Both the position numbers and the translations under genes were made by a program. Under the pieces are notes generated by a model. The model had not been told where the DNA came from and ran no database searches. It saw only the letters and a list, made by a program, of their open reading frames with translations. A DNA stretch of 64,000 nt, taken from Mesorhizobium sp. M1C.F.Ca.ET.210.01.1.1 (lineage in GTDB: Bacteria; Pseudomonadota; Alphaproteobacteria; Rhizobiales; Rhizobiaceae). Each line of letters opens with the position of its first letter. Positions within the stretch are counted from its first letter, which is position 1. The stretch covers positions 186,690 to 250,689 of the forward strand of contig NZ_SRUU01000003.1 in NCBI RefSeq assembly GCF_004791585.1, given 5' to 3'. Positions 36,301-44,426 of this stretch are shown one piece after another.

Positions 36301-37650
36301 CACGATCGGGCATACGACGGTGACCATCGACTGCTCGACCGTGCGGCAAAGCGGCGAGCGCTCGAAATCGACCTTGAGGTTCGCCGGATACGCGCCGACA
36401 TTGGCCATCTTGCCGGCCCTGCCGCGCGCGCGTCTGAGGTTGGGCTTGCTGAACAGCGCGCGAACGCATTCACCGATTTGAATGCGGGCAATCTCGGCGC
36501 CGATGCACAGATGAATGCCGTGGCCGAAAACCATATAGTCGCGATGCGGCCGCAAGGCGTCGAATTCGTTTGGCCGCTGCACGATTTCCGGATCAAACAT
36601 GGCCGACAGCGTCGCCGGCATCACGACCGTTCCGGCCTTGACCAGACGTTCGCGGCGCGTGCCCTGGCCAATCACCGCATCGCGCCTGGTGTAACGCCAG
36701 GGCCCGACCCAGATCGGCTTGAAGCGCATGGCTTCGAGTATCGCCCGGTCGAGCTTGTCGATGCTGCAGTCCGCAAGCGCGGCATCGACTGCCTGCCGCG
36801 CATCGGCGCGCGACAGGATCACGTCCAGGCAATTGCCCCCGGCAAGGACGTTGGTCGGAACGAAGCCGGCAACCATGCCGAGCATGATGGAATGGATGTC
36901 GGGCAGCGACAGGCGTCCCTGATCCATGAGCGTGACGAGACGCGCCAGCGGCCGGTTGTCCTCGCCTCCCCTGTCCCGGACCGCGGCGATCGAGCGGTCG
37001 ATGACCTTGATCAAGCGATCGCCGCCGACGACCGCGAGCTGACGTGTCGTCCGGTTCGCCGCCGGATCGGAAAAGAACAGTGCGCTGAGCGCGATCGACC
37101 AGTCGGCGAATTCGGTTTCGTCGTCGATCTCGAGGCCAAAATAGTCGCGGCAGATGCGCACCGGCACGATCTTCATCAACCCGGCGATGGCGTCGAAGCC
37201 AGGGCCGGCCCTGGTCATGATGTCGCGCGAATGGCGCTCCGCGATCGGCCTGACGGCGGCTTCGACTTCCGCTGGCGGAAAGGCGCTTAGCACGGCCGAC
37301 TTCATCTGCCGGTATGCAGCCCCGTCCTGCATACCGAGGATGAAATTCGATCCCCTGGCCAGTTCCGCCATTTCCGGTCCGTAGGGCGTTTCGAACTCGT
37401 CGCCGCGCTCCAATATGTCGCGCACATCGGCACCTTTGGTGACGAGGAGGAAATTGCCGAAAGCCAGGTTCGGCCAAAAGCGGCGCAGCAGCGCCAACAA
37501 CCAGCGTGGATCGCTGAACAAGAAGCCGGCGATACGGGACGCAAGCCCCTTGGCGCGAAGCCGATTGATATCGAACGGCGGCATTTCAGCGACGGGGCGC
37601 TGGCTCTTCTGGGCAGCGCGGACAGCGGCGAAATACTTCAACTTGATCAT
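33382..37650 (-). CDS. Cytochrome P450 - membrane segment - DyP-type peroxidase fusion
   Basis: This is a single 1422-residue frame. The N-terminal P450 (about 1-430) has I-helix AGFVPT (261-266), ExxR (E306-R309) and the haem loop FGHGIHLCIG with ligand C382. Residues 430-640 and 770-900 are unassigned alpha/beta regions; the second contains LMFFSNYGGSWESYLEDF. Two hydrophobic helices (about 645-668 and 681-713) should anchor it in the membrane. The C-terminal DyP domain (about 930-1422) has the GxxDG motif (G1121-G1125, distal D1124) and proximal H1289 in GSHIRRSNPR. No signal or Tat peptide is present. Two haems per chain are predicted. A CRP-type box lies 80 bases upstream. Confidence 0.88.
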   Translation of the reverse strand: MIKLKYFAAVRAAQKSQRPVAEMPPFDINRLRAKGLASRIAGFLFSDPRWLLALLRRFWPNLAFGNFLLVTKGADVRDILERGDEFETPYGPEMAELARGSNFILGMQDGAAYRQMKSAVLSAFPPAEVEAAVRPIAERHSRDIMTRAGPGFDAIAGLMKIVPVRICRDYFGLEIDDETEFADWSIALSALFFSDPAANRTTRQLAVVGGDRLIKVIDRSIAAVRDRGGEDNRPLARLVTLMDQGRLSLPDIHSIMLGMVAGFVPTNVLAGGNCLDVILSRADARQAVDAALADCSIDKLDRAILEAMRFKPIWVGPWRYTRRDAVIGQGTRRERLVKAGTVVMPATLSAMFDPEIVQRPNEFDALRPHRDYMVFGHGIHLCIGAEIARIQIGECVRALFSKPNLRRARGRAGKMANVGAYPANLKVDFERSPLCRTVEQSMVTVVCPIVRAMPLDAVRDKVGSLGNPAIDEVGGALDKVGSIHFTSLAVAATGKDEKSGMEKGALVLEISGDGSTDDVIGAITLAIGNRLRPILRDACGLPDGGSLEDFLKKYHIEISPSFGSTAGLVFSGTPGHSVRRILAEAELADSVRQIVEKPRAGTGNALAVLTEARRHAQALGQFGWAFEPAESLLERPPGRWWRALTTTLLAPAMLATLAIVVVAFWRMTYVLVLGNPHGITFTNIAIAGTALLLAVLGLLAIASAFVGLCFLGLRRLEDKDRPQSTPVDIGALDRILANEDHSAQNHLTAISTMKAGTLRRLALRLSFYLISITAKKVFKPGFLATINTIHFARWVLLPGTDKLMFFSNYGGSWESYLEDFIAKASEGLTGVWSNTEGYPRTRWLFLDGARDGDRFKRWARRQQVPTLFWYSAYPHLNTTRIRINSRIRRGIASATGNEARDWVSLFGSLQRPQARSASASTGPAPSPLEELEAGEIQSIFFGPFGALGYGHMLAIRVPEELPAMQRKAWLDFVIDKTSFGDGVPAGRAMMVAFGPDGLRRLGLEGGVDDDPLDTFPAAFRHGMGNPERSRILDDTGPDASDKWQWGAAKTPVDAVVICYAEEPSALKAEVTAAKRKTTGAGMKIVAELPLVVNREPKKDGTKSRHTGNGKPERARAYEHFGFADGVSQPIVRGTSRANKGAAPMHLVAPGEFLFGYRDEHGFYPASPSVRAAQDRTGILSQVRRNRQIPGQPPPPRDFGRNGSFLVVRQFEQHVELFDDYCKHAAAWAARETGDDAITPRWVAAKMLGRWQDGSSLVRNPDGRPDRAVDNDFALGAEDPQGHRCPLGSHIRRSNPRDSLGEDRETQIRIGKRHRILRVGRTYEKKDRSGKVEKGLLFMCLNADIERQYEFIQQTWVSSSSFQGLAGEKDPTIGARNGGGRFSIPSWEKVTVLKDMPQFVTTKGGGYFFMPSRSALRYLISRL

Positions 37651-37729
37651 GCGCGTTCGAGCCCCCCGGCTGTCAACGTCGATGCGATGCCGGCAAACTC
37701 ATGGCCTAGGTTTGCATCGGTCCGGCGTA

Positions 37730-37745
37730 TGTGAATTTCCTCACA
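37730..37745. promoter_or_regulatory. CRP-type binding site upstream of the P450-peroxidase gene
   Basis: TGTGAATTTCCTCACA is a perfect TGTGA-N6-TCACA site in the 119-base gap between the cyclase gene and the P450-peroxidase gene. It lies 80-95 bases before the latter's start codon, a usual distance for class I or II activation. Confidence 0.7.
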
Positions 37746-37769
37746 GTCGTTTGTCTTCGGCGGTAATGA

Positions 37770-39551
37770 TCATGCAATGGACTTGGCCAGGTCGAAATTG
37801 GCGATCAGGAACTTGTTCTTCGCCGGGTCGGCGAACGGTATCCAGCGGATGCGCTGCTCTGAGAAATCCGGATGCCTGGTCGCGAAAATGGCGAGTTCCC
37901 GCCGGGCCTCGTCGCGGCGGCCGCTCCGCATCAAGGCGCCGATTTTGAGGAACCTTGCGTAAAAATAGCCTGGCGAAAGGTTGAGCGAGCGGTCAGCAAC
38001 GGCAATTGCCGCCGGCCAGTCCTCGACGAGGCAATATGCGGCGGCCAGCTCCCCCAGATTGTGGAAGCGGTAGAGATCGAACGGGCTCAGCCGCTCGGTA
38101 TCCAGGAAGAACGGGATCGCGCCCGCGGCATCGCCGAGCAGCAGGCGCGCGCTGCCCATCGCCGAGCGCGCGAACGCAAAGCTCGGATTGATGTGGATCG
38201 CCTCGATGAGATGCTCGGCGGCCGATGCCGGCAGGCCGCGCATGATGTCGGCCGCGCCTAGATAGGCGTGCGGGCGCGCGTCCAGGCTGTCCATCAGAAG
38301 CGCCTTGCGCGCGAACGCCTCGACCTTGTCCAGGTCGTCGCTGTCGCCGAAGCGGAGCCATGCACGCCAGAAATACCACCATGCCAGCTCGTTCAGCACG
38401 GCGCTGGAATTCGGATCTTCGCGGTACGCCTTGTCGAAGAATTCGAGTGCGATCTCGGTATCTTTGCGCGTGCGCCTGTTCATATGCCAGCGGCCGCGCC
38501 GCACCAGCTGCCAGGTCTCGAGGCTCTCCCACGGCACCTGGAAGGTCCGCACCTGCTCTGCCCGGTCGACCTCCTTGTCGAGGATCGAAACAATCTCGCT
38601 GCCGATCTGGTCGCGCAGGCTGAAGATGTCGACCAGATCGCGGTCGAAGCGTTGCGACCAGACGAGGCGCCCGTTCGAGGTATCGGTGAGCGAGGCGTTC
38701 AGGCGGATCTGGCCGCCCAGACCCGTCAGCGTGCCGCTGACGATGTAGCGCGCGCCAAGCGCATTGCCGATGAGCCTGGTTCCGAGGCTATCGTCGCGGA
38801 ACTGGAAACTGGAGCCTTTGGCGATCACCGAAAGCCACCGGGTGTTGGAGAGGCCATAGATGATGTCCTCGGCAACGCCGTCGGCCATGTAGCCGACATC
38901 GGGTTCACTTCCCTCGCCCTGGAACGGCAACACCGCGATTGCAGGCGGTCCCTTCGGGACGGGTTTGTAGTGGCCGGATGCCGTGGACATGGCGGCCAGG
39001 GGAGCCGCCATCGCCGCGCCGTTGCCACCGCGCCCCGCAATCAGGACGCGTACCGGCAGGGCGATGTTTTTCAGCATGAACTCGCCAAGGTCGATGAAGA
39101 CCGCTGCCGTCTTGTCTTTCACGTGGTGCCAGGTTGTCTCGGAGATGGCGAGCCCGTCATGCGGAGCGAATTCCTGGAGACGAGCGGCGATGTTGACGTC
39201 GTCGCCATAGAGACGGCCCTCGCGCACGATCACGTCGCCGGTGTTGATCCCGGCCCGAAACGGCATCCGCATCTCCTCGGCGGCCGAGGCGTTGAGAGCC
39301 ATGATCCGATCCTGGAAATCGAACGCAGCGCGCAAGGCCTCGATCGGATTGCCGAATTCGGCCATGATGCTGTCGCCGGCAACGCCGAAGGTGCGGCCGC
39401 CAAAGGTACCGCAGCTGTCTGTGATGATATCGCGCCTTTCCTCGAAGGCCGCGACGGCGCGTTCGTCGTCGATGCCCATCAGCCGCGAAAAGCCCACGGC
39501 GTCGATAGAAATGATTGTTGCAAGCTGACGGGTATAGTTCCGTTCAGCCAT
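37770..39551 (-). CDS. Class III adenylate/guanylate cyclase with TPR-like repeats
   Basis: This protein has 593 residues from ATG 39551. The cyclase domain (about 1-170) keeps both metal aspartates, D17 (ISIDAVGFSRL) and D60 (AGDSIMAEF), the AGINTGDV strand and the transition-state Asn/Arg in DDVNIAARLQE (N120, R124). It is followed by a TolB/FlgO-like segment from about 203 (AIAVLPFQG...GYMADGVAEDIIYGLS) and then by TPR-type helices to the end. This architecture is abundant in rhizobia. The likely product is cAMP, but cGMP is not excluded. It lies directly upstream of the P450-peroxidase gene. Confidence 0.88.
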   Translation of the reverse strand: MAERNYTRQLATIISIDAVGFSRLMGIDDERAVAAFEERRDIITDSCGTFGGRTFGVAGDSIMAEFGNPIEALRAAFDFQDRIMALNASAAEEMRMPFRAGINTGDVIVREGRLYGDDVNIAARLQEFAPHDGLAISETTWHHVKDKTAAVFIDLGEFMLKNIALPVRVLIAGRGGNGAAMAAPLAAMSTASGHYKPVPKGPPAIAVLPFQGEGSEPDVGYMADGVAEDIIYGLSNTRWLSVIAKGSSFQFRDDSLGTRLIGNALGARYIVSGTLTGLGGQIRLNASLTDTSNGRLVWSQRFDRDLVDIFSLRDQIGSEIVSILDKEVDRAEQVRTFQVPWESLETWQLVRRGRWHMNRRTRKDTEIALEFFDKAYREDPNSSAVLNELAWWYFWRAWLRFGDSDDLDKVEAFARKALLMDSLDARPHAYLGAADIMRGLPASAAEHLIEAIHINPSFAFARSAMGSARLLLGDAAGAIPFFLDTERLSPFDLYRFHNLGELAAAYCLVEDWPAAIAVADRSLNLSPGYFYARFLKIGALMRSGRRDEARRELAIFATRHPDFSEQRIRWIPFADPAKNKFLIANFDLAKSIA

Positions 39552-39960
39552 GATCGAGCCCCCGGTCCCTGTTTTCGGTCCAGAACAGGCGACTTCCGCT
39601 CTCAAAACACTTCGCCGTTTGCCGACGGAAGATCCCCGGCAGGCTCGGCGCGCCGTTGCCACCCTGTCAGTACGGAAGTCTAACAGGGTCTGGCCAAAAG
39701 CTCTACCACGAACAGCTAATGGACCGACGCCTCGGCCCGACCCATGGTTAGCCGTTCGTTACCTAAAGTACCATATCGTGGAAGCTTCCTTAGTCATTGG
39801 ATTCCTGTGACTTTCTTTACTTTAGATAATACGAATGAAACCCTGGTTGCCTTCCTTCGACTGGCTGTGGAGCAAGGCGTTGTCCACTCGTGGCGGAACC
39901 AACGGGCGGGGATTCGAGTTTTTCAGTGCACTCATGCCAACACCAGATTGAGGGGCAGTC
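39552..39960. other. 409-base divergent intergenic region
   Basis: No gene is supported here. The central part (about 39770-39850) is AT-rich. It contains TGTGACTTTCTTTACT, a half-match only to the CRP-type box. It should contain the cyclase promoter and that of the PepSY-like gene. Confidence 0.4.
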
Positions 39961-40221
39961 ATGCGCGCTGTTGTTGTTTTGGCAAGCGGTATTGCGTTCT
40001 TCGTTATCGGCGGCTCGGCCTTCGCGGCAGACCAGCAAGCGCTGCCGCCACAAAATGCCAAGAAGCTTTCGGACATCGTCGCCAAGGTCGAGAGGCGGAA
40101 CGACTTCCAATATGTGAAGGAGGTCGCCTGGAGCAGTGACGGCTATACCGTCACCTACTACACGACCGACAAGGCCAAGGTCGAAATCACCTATGATCCG
40201 GTGACCGGCGAGCCGAAATAG
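39961..40221 (+). CDS. Small exported PepSY-like protein
   Basis: This 86-residue protein has a signal peptide (MRAVVVLASGIAFFVIGGSAFA) and one PepSY-type domain: a helix (NAKKLSDIVAKVERR) followed by three strands (YVKEVAWSSDGYTVTYYTTDKAKVEITYDPVTGEP). PepSY proteins are periplasmic and often modulate proteases or bind ligands; no specific partner is evident. GAGGGGCA provides a good ribosome-binding site. The next gene starts 89 bases downstream and may be co-transcribed. Confidence 0.8.
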   Translation: MRAVVVLASGIAFFVIGGSAFAADQQALPPQNAKKLSDIVAKVERRNDFQYVKEVAWSSDGYTVTYYTTDKAKVEITYDPVTGEPK

Positions 40222-40310
40222 GCATCCCAGACAGGTCACCCGCCGCGGGAACTTGCGTCGACGCGCGTTTGATGGCTGACTGCGCGCCACGATTGCGGGC
40301 ACGGGGGTGC

Positions 40311-40769
40311 ATGGCAATGGTTGGCTACGTGCTGAAGCGCATCCTGATGGTGCTCGCTGGCTATCTGGTCGCGGTGCTCGTCGGGTTGATCGCGTTGGTC
40401 GTGATCTACGTGGTGCTGAGCGCGCTGCCCATAGGCTATTTTGAGCTGATGCAGCTCACGCCTGTCGCGGTGCTGGTTGTGCCGCCTCTCGGCATGTTCG
40501 TCTATTTCCTGACGATCGTGGTCACCGGCATGCAGACCCTGGTCTTCGCCCTGATTGCCGAGTTCTTTTCGCTGCGGAGCTTCTGGCTTCACATGCTGTT
40601 CGGCGGCGCGGCCGCGGCTGCCGGCTTCATGTTGCTATGGCCGGATGCGCCGGACGATCCGGAACGCTGGGCCGACATGGGCATCATCGCCGGCGCCGGT
40701 CTCGTCGCCGGCTTGGTCTACTGGCTGATCGCCGGGCGCGACGCCGGCTTCCGCCGCCCGCTCGTCTAA
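40311..40769 (+). CDS. Hypothetical multi-pass membrane protein
   Basis: This integral membrane protein of about 152 residues has four hydrophobic helices: about residues 8-35, 48-75, 90-107 and 122-140. It starts MAMVGYVLKRILMVLAGYLVAVLVG. ATG 40311 is chosen because a GGGGG stretch lies just upstream; in-frame starts at 40269 and 40272 would add a hydrophilic Arg/Cys leader. I recognise no family. The acidic PDAPDDPERWADMG loop before the last helix is the only distinctive feature. Confidence 0.7.
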   Translation: MAMVGYVLKRILMVLAGYLVAVLVGLIALVVIYVVLSALPIGYFELMQLTPVAVLVVPPLGMFVYFLTIVVTGMQTLVFALIAEFFSLRSFWLHMLFGGAAAAAGFMLLWPDAPDDPERWADMGIIAGAGLVAGLVYWLIAGRDAGFRRPLV

Positions 40770-40861
40770 ACCAGCTCCCAGGAAAAGTGCGTAGCGGTCT
40801 TCCGTCCGGAATTGCGTCAAACAACAGATAAAGCGGCTCTGCGCTTGAACCAATCCGACCT

Positions 40862-42739
40862 TCAGCTTGACGGCGCGCGCACCGCTTCGGTGGCATCCAG
40901 CGCCAGCATCAGCCTCGAATCGCGATCGTAAACGTCGTCGAAATACTCGACCTTGCCGGACATGTTCGGCCATGCGGTGAAATAGGCGACATAGACCGGG
41001 ATGACGCGCGTGACATTCTCGGTCGAATGGCCGTGCTTCAGCTTCTCGGCGACATAGTCGACCGAGGTGCCGAGCACTGCCGCCGCCATGCCCCGCGGAT
41101 CCTGGAGACGAATGCAGCCGTGGCTCAGCGCGCGCATGTCGCGCTCGAAGAACGACTTCTGCGGCGTGTCGTGCATGTAGATGGCGTGCTTGTTGGGGAA
41201 CAGGATCTTCAATTCGCCGAGCGCGTTGGCCTCGCTTGGCTGCTGGCGCACGCTGAATGGGATTTTGGAGCCGTAGGCGCCCCAGTCCACCGCCGACGAC
41301 GGGATCTGCCTACCCTGCGAATCCGTAACCTCATAGCCGGCGCGGTCGAGATAGCCCGGATCGCTGCGCAGCCGCGGCAGCATCTCGTTGACGATGATCG
41401 ACTGCGGCACGCCCCAATAGGGATGGTAATCGACCTGCTTGACCTGGTTGTAGAAGAAGGCGGTCTGGTTGGTGACCTTGCCGATGACCGCGCGGGTCTT
41501 CAGCTTCTCCTCGCCATTGTCGATGTAGCTTGCGGTGAAGGCCGGCTGGTTGATGAACACGCGGGGGCTGCCAAGGTCGGAGGGGAGCCAGCGCAGCTCT
41601 TCGAGCGCGACTTTCACCTTGCCGATCTTGTCGGCCTTGGAGGTTCCGGCAAGCGAAGCAACGGTGCGCGCGCCGATGACGCCGTCGCCCTTCATGCCGG
41701 CCCGCTTCTGCACCGCCTTGATGACCGGCACCAGTTCGGGGTCGTAAAGCTCGCTCTTGCCGAGCCTGGCAAGGACCTCGCCGTATTCGCCGCCCATCTC
41801 GTCATCGAGATTGCGGGCAATAAGCGTCAAGAGCTTGGGCAGCTCCGGGCTACTTTCGCCGGGCTTGAGCAGCAGCTTCGGATCGACGACGATCTCGTTC
41901 TCCTCGCTCGCCTCCAGCGATTCCAGTTCGACGCGCAGCGCCTGGTACTCCGGGTTCTGCGGGTGCCGCGATTCGAGATAGGTGCGCACCTCCTGCGTGT
42001 GCGCCAAGGTCTTCAGCACGCCCTCGAGATCAAGCGGTTTGGCCGGGAAATCGTAATAGCCGGTGATGCGGTTCGGGTCGACGCGGCCGCTCTGGGCGTC
42101 ATGGGCATAGCGCAGCACGCGCGCCGACAGCGCCATCTCGAAGCGGGCCAGTTCCTTGGTCCGCTCTTCCGGCGCGGCGGACGTCGTGGCCGCCGGAACG
42201 TCGACGGAGTAGTCCGCAGGCGTCAGGCCGTAGCTCGCCGCCTCGCCGAGCACCCGCACCGCATCCTGCGCCCGGCTGTTCGGCGCCGCCCCCGTCACCC
42301 AGATGAAATCCGGATTGGCCGAATAATAGGCGATCAACGCCTTGGCGATATCGGGTTCGGCAAAGAGTTCATAGTCGCTCAAGCCCGCCAGCGCGTCGCG
42401 GAAAGCGCTTCCAGTCACCGACGGCACATAGGCGGCATCCTGCGCGGTCGCGGGCTGCGGAGCCGGAAGCAGCGACTTGAAGTCGACGCGCACGAGCTTG
42501 TCGGCCCTGTAGGTGTTGTAGGTCGGGCTGCTGATTCTGACGCCGCCTCCGGCGGATGCTCCTGGCTGTATCTTGCGAGATTTCGGCGGTGGTGGAAATT
42601 CGCCCTGGGGGCTGTGCCGGATGCCGCCGCCGAAAAGCATGTCGAACAGCCCTTGGGCGCTGGCCTGCGGCATGCCGACGGCAAGTGTCGCTGCGATCGC
42701 AATTGGCAGCACGGCCTGTCTGTTTCCGAGGAATTTCAT
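40862..42739 (-). CDS. L,D-transpeptidase (YkuD/YcbB-like) family protein
   Basis: This periplasmic cell-wall enzyme has 625 residues and a signal peptide (MKFLGNRQAVLPIAIAATLAVGMPQASA). Its arrangement resembles YcbB/LdtD: an N-terminal scaffold domain, a peptidoglycan-binding-like segment (PVIKAVQKRAGMKGDGVIGARTVASL) and a C-terminal YkuD catalytic domain. The catalytic motif HDTPQK...SHGCIR has H540 and C542 with R544. Such enzymes make 3-3 peptide cross-links, which are abundant in rhizobial peptidoglycan. It is transcribed alone. Confidence 0.9.
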   Translation of the reverse strand: MKFLGNRQAVLPIAIAATLAVGMPQASAQGLFDMLFGGGIRHSPQGEFPPPPKSRKIQPGASAGGGVRISSPTYNTYRADKLVRVDFKSLLPAPQPATAQDAAYVPSVTGSAFRDALAGLSDYELFAEPDIAKALIAYYSANPDFIWVTGAAPNSRAQDAVRVLGEAASYGLTPADYSVDVPAATTSAAPEERTKELARFEMALSARVLRYAHDAQSGRVDPNRITGYYDFPAKPLDLEGVLKTLAHTQEVRTYLESRHPQNPEYQALRVELESLEASEENEIVVDPKLLLKPGESSPELPKLLTLIARNLDDEMGGEYGEVLARLGKSELYDPELVPVIKAVQKRAGMKGDGVIGARTVASLAGTSKADKIGKVKVALEELRWLPSDLGSPRVFINQPAFTASYIDNGEEKLKTRAVIGKVTNQTAFFYNQVKQVDYHPYWGVPQSIIVNEMLPRLRSDPGYLDRAGYEVTDSQGRQIPSSAVDWGAYGSKIPFSVRQQPSEANALGELKILFPNKHAIYMHDTPQKSFFERDMRALSHGCIRLQDPRGMAAAVLGTSVDYVAEKLKHGHSTENVTRVIPVYVAYFTAWPNMSGKVEYFDDVYDRDSRLMLALDATEAVRAPSS

Positions 42740-43041
42740 GAATCACCCGCTCCGGTTGTCACCGGTTCCCGTTCCGCGCCGCGAAAACGATCTCGCCCAC
42801 CGCATGGCGGATGTAAGGCGCAACTATACTGATTCATACCGATTTCGTTAAGCTTCCATAAATTTCGATGGGTCTGTGGCAGAACGGTTTCACATCATCG
42901 TGACGCAGGCTGCGACCCCGCCTGGTACCCGCCTTGCTTGCGTTGCTGCGCCGGGCCGTGACGGAGCTGGCGGTGGCGTGACAAGCTGAGAGGATTATGC
43001 TCGAAATCCGGATGGCCCGTGCGAGGCCTGGAGGATGTGCG
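42740..43041. other. 302-base divergent intergenic region
   Basis: This is the gap between the L,D-transpeptidase and rhodanese genes. It holds an AT-rich patch around 42820-42870, likely promoter DNA, with a one-mismatch CtrA-like motif (TTAA-N7-TAAA at 42848-42862) that I do not regard as proven. No gene is supported. Confidence 0.4.
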
Positions 43042-43443
43042 GTGAAGAAGGGATATCGCGAACTTCTCGATGAGGCGAATGCCGAGATCGAGGTCGTGTC
43101 GCCTGAGGAAGCGGCCGGGCTGCTGGAAGATGACGACACGATCTTCGTCGATCTGCGCGACCCTCGCGAAGTCGAGCGTGACGGCAAGATCCCCGGCGCC
43201 AAGCATGTCACGCGCGGCATGCTTGAATTCTGGATTGATCCCGAAAGCCCCTACCACAAGCCGTTCTTCGCCTCGGGCAAGACTTTCGTCTTCTTCTGCG
43301 CCGGCGGCTGGCGTTCGGCCCTGGCCACCAAGACGGCGCAAGACATGGGCCTCACACCGGTCAAGCACATCCTTGGCGGCTACACCGCCTGGAAGGCCGC
43401 CGGCCTGCCGGTCGAGCCCGGGCAGAAGAAGAAGGCCGACTGA
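43042..43443 (+). CDS. Rhodanese-like domain protein
   Basis: This 133-residue single-domain rhodanese (sulfurtransferase fold) has its catalytic cysteine C86 in the loop CAGGWRSA, directly before the helix as required. The CH2A-like segment is TIFVDLRDPREVERDGKIPGAKHVTRG. GTG 43042 is chosen because GGAGG lies 7 bases upstream; an in-frame ATG at 42997 has no ribosome-binding site. The six-residue active loop favours sulfur over phosphate substrates. A specific acceptor is unknown. Confidence 0.85.
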   Translation: MKKGYRELLDEANAEIEVVSPEEAAGLLEDDDTIFVDLRDPREVERDGKIPGAKHVTRGMLEFWIDPESPYHKPFFASGKTFVFFCAGGWRSALATKTAQDMGLTPVKHILGGYTAWKAAGLPVEPGQKKKAD

Positions 43444-43498
43444 CCGGGTTTCTCGCGCAATTCCGAACGGACCGCGACACGTCTTTCCTGCACCTGTT

Positions 43499-44407
43499 TC
43501 AGTGCAGCGTCGATTCGTGTTCCTCGGCGACGAAGCGGACGGCGCGCGCGACGACATCCTTGTCGGCAAGGATGCGGCGGTGGCCAAGCCCATCTGCCCA
43601 GTGCAGGCTGACATGATCGCCGGCGCCCGCATAGCGCTTGGCATGATCGGCATGGACTTCGCGATCGTCCGGCGCATGGATGATCAGCGTCGGCACCGGC
43701 GCCTCGGCAAGCTGACGGTCGCCGGTGAATTCGCTGAGCGGCCGCCCCGACAGATGCTTCACCCGATCCGCCATGGCGATCCGGGAGCGCGGCCCGACAT
43801 TGAGCTTGTGGCTGAAATCGTCGAAGATCGCCGGCAGCGAGCTGGGCGCGGCGATCAGCACCAGACTTTCGACGCCAAGCGGCGGCATGCCCCTGACTGA
43901 CGCCGCAACCGCGTTGGCGGCGATTGCGCCGCCAAAGGAATGGCCGATGGCAGCGGCAAACGGGCCGAACCATTCGCCGGCGACCCGTGCCGCGTCGACC
44001 GCGGTCACCATGTTGAGATGCCGGCCGAGCGAATGGCCGTGCCCCGGCAGGTCGAGCGAGACGACCTTGTAGCCGGCCCCACGAAATCCCTCGATCAGCG
44101 CGCGCATATATTCGGTGCGCGAGCGCCAGCCATGGATGACGAGCACCGTGCCGCGAAAGCCCCTGTCCGGCTCGGGCCGGAACTCATGCACCGCAACGCA
44201 GTCGGTCCTGGTTTTCAGACGGTGATGGCGTGCCTCGGCCATGAAGCCGGCAGCGCGCTCGACGGCGCGGCGCTCGCCATCGCTCAGGGACTTGACGTTC
44301 GGCGTGCGGCAGAACAATTCGAACGCGGCGCGGCCGCTGAGACGCGGAGCGACATGCTCGGCCGCGCCGAAGACGCCCCGGATGACCTTCAATCCAAATG
44401 ATGCCAT
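43499..44407 (-). CDS. Alpha/beta hydrolase
   Basis: This 302-residue serine hydrolase of the alpha/beta fold has nucleophile S157 in GHSFGG, the oxyanion-hole motif HGW (92-94), an acid in HAPDDREV (about 243) and the catalytic His in GLGHRRIL (about 275). It has no signal peptide. Substrate cannot be read from sequence; an esterase or lysophospholipase-like activity is plausible. It is divergent from a MarR regulator with a 47-base gap carrying twin palindromes, so the MarR protein probably represses it. Confidence 0.85.
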   Translation of the reverse strand: MASFGLKVIRGVFGAAEHVAPRLSGRAAFELFCRTPNVKSLSDGERRAVERAAGFMAEARHHRLKTRTDCVAVHEFRPEPDRGFRGTVLVIHGWRSRTEYMRALIEGFRGAGYKVVSLDLPGHGHSLGRHLNMVTAVDAARVAGEWFGPFAAAIGHSFGGAIAANAVAASVRGMPPLGVESLVLIAAPSSLPAIFDDFSHKLNVGPRSRIAMADRVKHLSGRPLSEFTGDRQLAEAPVPTLIIHAPDDREVHADHAKRYAGAGDHVSLHWADGLGHRRILADKDVVARAVRFVAEEHESTLH

Positions 44408-44426
44408 ATTGGCGGTCCATCCATTC

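Noticed and set aside
36199..37290. 363-codon plus-strand frame opposite the P450 domain
   Set aside because: No ribosome-binding site or motif. The P450 haem and ExxR motifs prove the minus strand is coding.
39804..39822. Third CRP-type box before the cyclase gene (TGTGACTTTCTTTACT)
   Set aside because: Only the left half matches; the right half has three of five bases.
26406..40000. tRNA-Val as the attachment site of a genomic island covering the accessory cluster
   Set aside because: No integrase gene and no duplicated tRNA 3' end were seen downstream. Composition does not change clearly at the tRNA. An exact-repeat search would settle it.
42848..42862. CtrA-like motif TTAA-N7-TAAA before the L,D-transpeptidase gene
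   Set aside because: It has one mismatch from the TTAA-N7-TTAA consensus in an AT-rich patch, which is not enough evidence.
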